Part shown: piece after piece, positions 47,101 to 48,251 of the stretch | How positions within the stretch are numbered: position 1 is the stretch's first letter | Layout: each line of letters opens with the position of its first letter | Assembly (NCBI GenBank): GCA_003135635.1 | Contig: PLCJ01000003.1 | Coordinates: 117,087-165,337 of the forward strand | Direction: 5' to 3' | DNA length: 48,251 bases | Source of the DNA: Candidatus Adlerbacteria bacterium | GTDB lineage: Bacteria > Patescibacteriota > Minisyncoccia > Phycocordibacterales > SBAW01 | Position numbers and translations under genes: made by a program | The notes under the pieces: generated by a model | The model's database searches: none | Told to the model about the DNA's origin: nothing | What the model saw: the letters and a program-made list of their open reading frames with translations, nothing else

Positions 47101-48251
47101 ACTGAAAGAAGTCCCCAGGGAGTTGTGGTTCCGATACCGACAAAACCTAATCCTGAGTTATTGTTGTTATAAATATTATTTCCATTGAGCGTCCAGTAGT
47201 TTGTGCCTCCACAGCTGGAACCCGTACCACTTACCAGACCCGATGAATCTGCCTGTAAACATTGCGTCGAGCCGGTGACGTTGAGCGTCGTGTTGCCGGA
47301 GACTGAGAGCGTACCGGTGGCGACGACGTTTGCTGCGGTCAAGTTCCCGGAGAAGAATCCATTACCTTGGACTGCCAAGGTGGTGAAGGGAGAGGTGGTG
47401 CCAATCCCGACGTAGCCGGAGGAATTGATGGTCATTCTTGTAGTCGCCGTGGTATTGCCGTTCGTCGCAAAATTGAGCGCGCCACCTCCATCGGTTCCGA
47501 GGACCGCGCCGCCGATCGCCGTACGGATATACAAGCTCGAGTTCACATTGTCAGAAAGCGCGAGTGCGATGCCGCCCGATGCGCCCACCGCCGCAATCTC
47601 TCCCGCGACCGGCGGATTGCCGCCAACAGTGAGTGGGCTACTTGGGCTCGCCGTACCAATGCCCACATTCCCTTCCACAATCAAACCATTTGTTGGTGCT
47701 GCAGTGTTGTAGTCAGCACCGATTGATTGACCGCCTGAGACCGTGAGTTTTGAGAGGGGTGTGGTGGTGCCGATGCCGACATTGCTACTACCTTCATCGG
47801 CGAGAGCTATATTACGATAAGCAACACCTCCGCTTAAAGCATCTATGTGTAAAACATTACCCCCATAGAACATACCGGCATAAGTTGTAGGACTTGCTGA
47901 TGAGTTGGGATCAACACCAAGAGTGACATATGTATTACTACTGCCCTGATAGATACCTCCTACTACTTGCAACGCACCAATGGGTGTCGTCGTGCCTATG
48001 CCGACGTTGCCACCGCCAGATTGCAGGATCAAATTGTTCCACTGAGAGAATCCTGCGCTATATGCCGATAGTCGTGTGAATGTATTACCTGTAGTCGCTC
48101 CTGTATCAATTAATAGTCCCGACCCAGAAGCACCATTGGCATAATCGCTTGTGGTAAATCGAGCGATACCAAAATCACCAGCCCCTTGAACCTGTAATTT
48201 TGTGTTTGGCAACGTCGTCCCAATCCCCACATTGCCTCCCAGAGTTGCCAG
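44172..48251 (-). CDS. Giant surface/fibre-like protein with VGIGTTTP repeats, Gly-rich block, peptidase_G2-like region and C-terminal Ig-like domain; N-terminus beyond right edge
   Basis: Ten NVGIGT[TS]xP-type repeats; reading frame stays open at 48251 (LATLGGNVGIGTTLP); the track start at 48230 is the GTG (Val) of the first repeat. Confidence 0.85.
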   Translation of the reverse strand: MATLGGNVGIGTTLPNTKLQVQGAGDFGIARFTTSDYANGASGSGLLIDTGATTGNTFTRLSAYSAGFSQWNNLILQSGGGNVGIGTTTPIGALQVVGGIYQGSSNTYVTLGVDPNSSASPTTYAGMFYGGNVLHIDALSGGVAYRNIALADEGSSNVGIGTTTPLSKLTVSGGQSIGADYNTAAPTNGLIVEGNVGIGTASPSSPLTVGGNPPVAGEIAAVGASGGIALALSDNVNSSLYIRTAIGGAVLGTDGGGALNFATNGNTTATTRMTINSSGYVGIGTTSPFTTLAVQGNGFFSGNLTAANVVATGTLSVSGNTTLNVTGSTQCLQADSSGLVSGTGSSCGGTNYWTLNGNNIYNNNNSGLGFVGIGTTTPWGLLSVNANGLAAGTPQFVVGSSTATNFIVANNGNVGIGTTNPVSMLNIVASTTLMFSTQFSNGNNAGRIISNVGVMSGTGAGATLDFRVHGPSYSETLLSNSMTNAALILAQPQNGAIFGVGTFTNSPMVFGTNNTERMRIDTSGNVGIGSSTPSQTLSVNGNVWITNLGSPLSYSTIGIPIVGSGSSPAVNNRDTFVVGTTSAATNPIRAGALTAVYNGGASAGATSQGLNSFSVMGPTATGNLTLTVRGGSITNRYVAENASVGYLATQMSAVTANIAVDGTLASSTDASTFQAETPAVGSGNLITNYRGLWVRGGGVPGAITNDYGVYIDAQAGSGITNPFGIYQAGSSDNNYFAGNVGIGTTTPFATLSVQGNSFFSGNLTAANITATGTLAVTGQTTLLGTLNLTPPNRAANSISTGSTGTTQLISGLAGGGDTSFSGSNAIGGQGGGITLTTGLGGNITGTPTNGFGGTGGTFALTGGQGGSGGGTSSFGGQGGNLTLTAGGGGFGLTSAGAAGIVELLGGVGGNGAAGNGGNIYITGGAPNGGGTAGNVILGDTSGGTARGNVGIGTSTPLATLTVVGSICAAKGPGGGQTGQCASTAGLVEGDSSNFTAGVDIAEVYSTVDLSLASGDIVTFDPNNPEFIMRASAATTTFLGVVSTNPGVLLGTVSTSTRPVALSGRVPVKVNLENGPINVGDRITLSSQPGIGMKGELLDQSVGVALQPYPTIATSSTIDVFINPQPGLNTLALAQIIASSSATTTPQALIAGPFASASASLQSALSGALGALSGITQNGVRELGLAVHASVGVFNTVFAQTITADTVYAQKLCLGATCVTETQLQTLLAMASNTQSTPSSSSAGTSTGTTPPTITIKGNNPATLNIGESYIDLGATVVDSTDPNLGYSVSLDGGATTTPDQIHIDTSAAGTHSILYSATDQAGNIATATRTVNIIDPNANNTSSATTTISGTGTTTPSGN

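Noticed and set aside
45022-47712. Plus-strand Pro-rich ORFs (e.g. 45508-46050, PPPAVKVRLPPCPPKEEVPPPDPP)
   Set aside because: Antisense of the Gly-rich/VGIGT repeat gene; Pro-richness is the complement of GGN codons.
1-48251. CRISPR array, transposase/IS element, toxin-antitoxin, restriction or prophage module
   Set aside because: No regularly spaced direct repeats, transposase DDE/HUH motifs, cas-like, RM or phage structural operon seen; VGIGT repeats are protein-coding modules.
1-48251. Possible UGA recoding, as in some CPR lineages
   Set aside because: Conserved genes end normally and need no in-frame UGA readthrough; the standard bacterial code fits.

Overview
The window looks like a contiguous chromosomal segment of a small-genome Candidate Phyla Radiation (Patescibacteria/Parcubacteria-like) bacterium. 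The lineage is inferred from trimmed housekeeping proteins, the surface-protein style and gene content; no database search was run. It is mostly ordinary housekeeping DNA: RNA polymerase, the rpsP-KH-trmD operon, rnr, the rpmF-nusB-rnc-smc operon, rnhB/dnaE, thrS, gyrB, pheST, rpsB-tsf, prfA, rpmE, rplY, fba, a PfkB kinase, gmk, split transketolase, rpe, rpiB, gapA and one tRNA-Thr(UGU). An accessory cell-surface block lies at about 19.8-24.5 kb (a sortase, a candidate sortase substrate, a CARDB-like protein and an unplaced secreted protein). Two type IV pilin-like genes and a very large VGIGT-repeat surface protein run to the right edge. Main second-look items: (1) rpoB and rpoC form one uninterrupted reading frame, which the ORF track omits because it runs off the left edge; (2) a NusB-Nudix fusion whose Nudix box has Lys in place of a key Glu; (3) a 741-aa SMC with no recognisable hinge; (4) a sortase plus a surface protein carrying a non-canonical VPYTG signal and a long cytoplasmic tail; (5) an unplaced secreted-protein gene (21283-22449) packed with perfect inverted repeats; (6) a compact divergent promoter module with a palindrome spanning both -35 boxes and a predicted leaderless transcript. 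No CRISPR array, transposon, prophage or defence system was seen.
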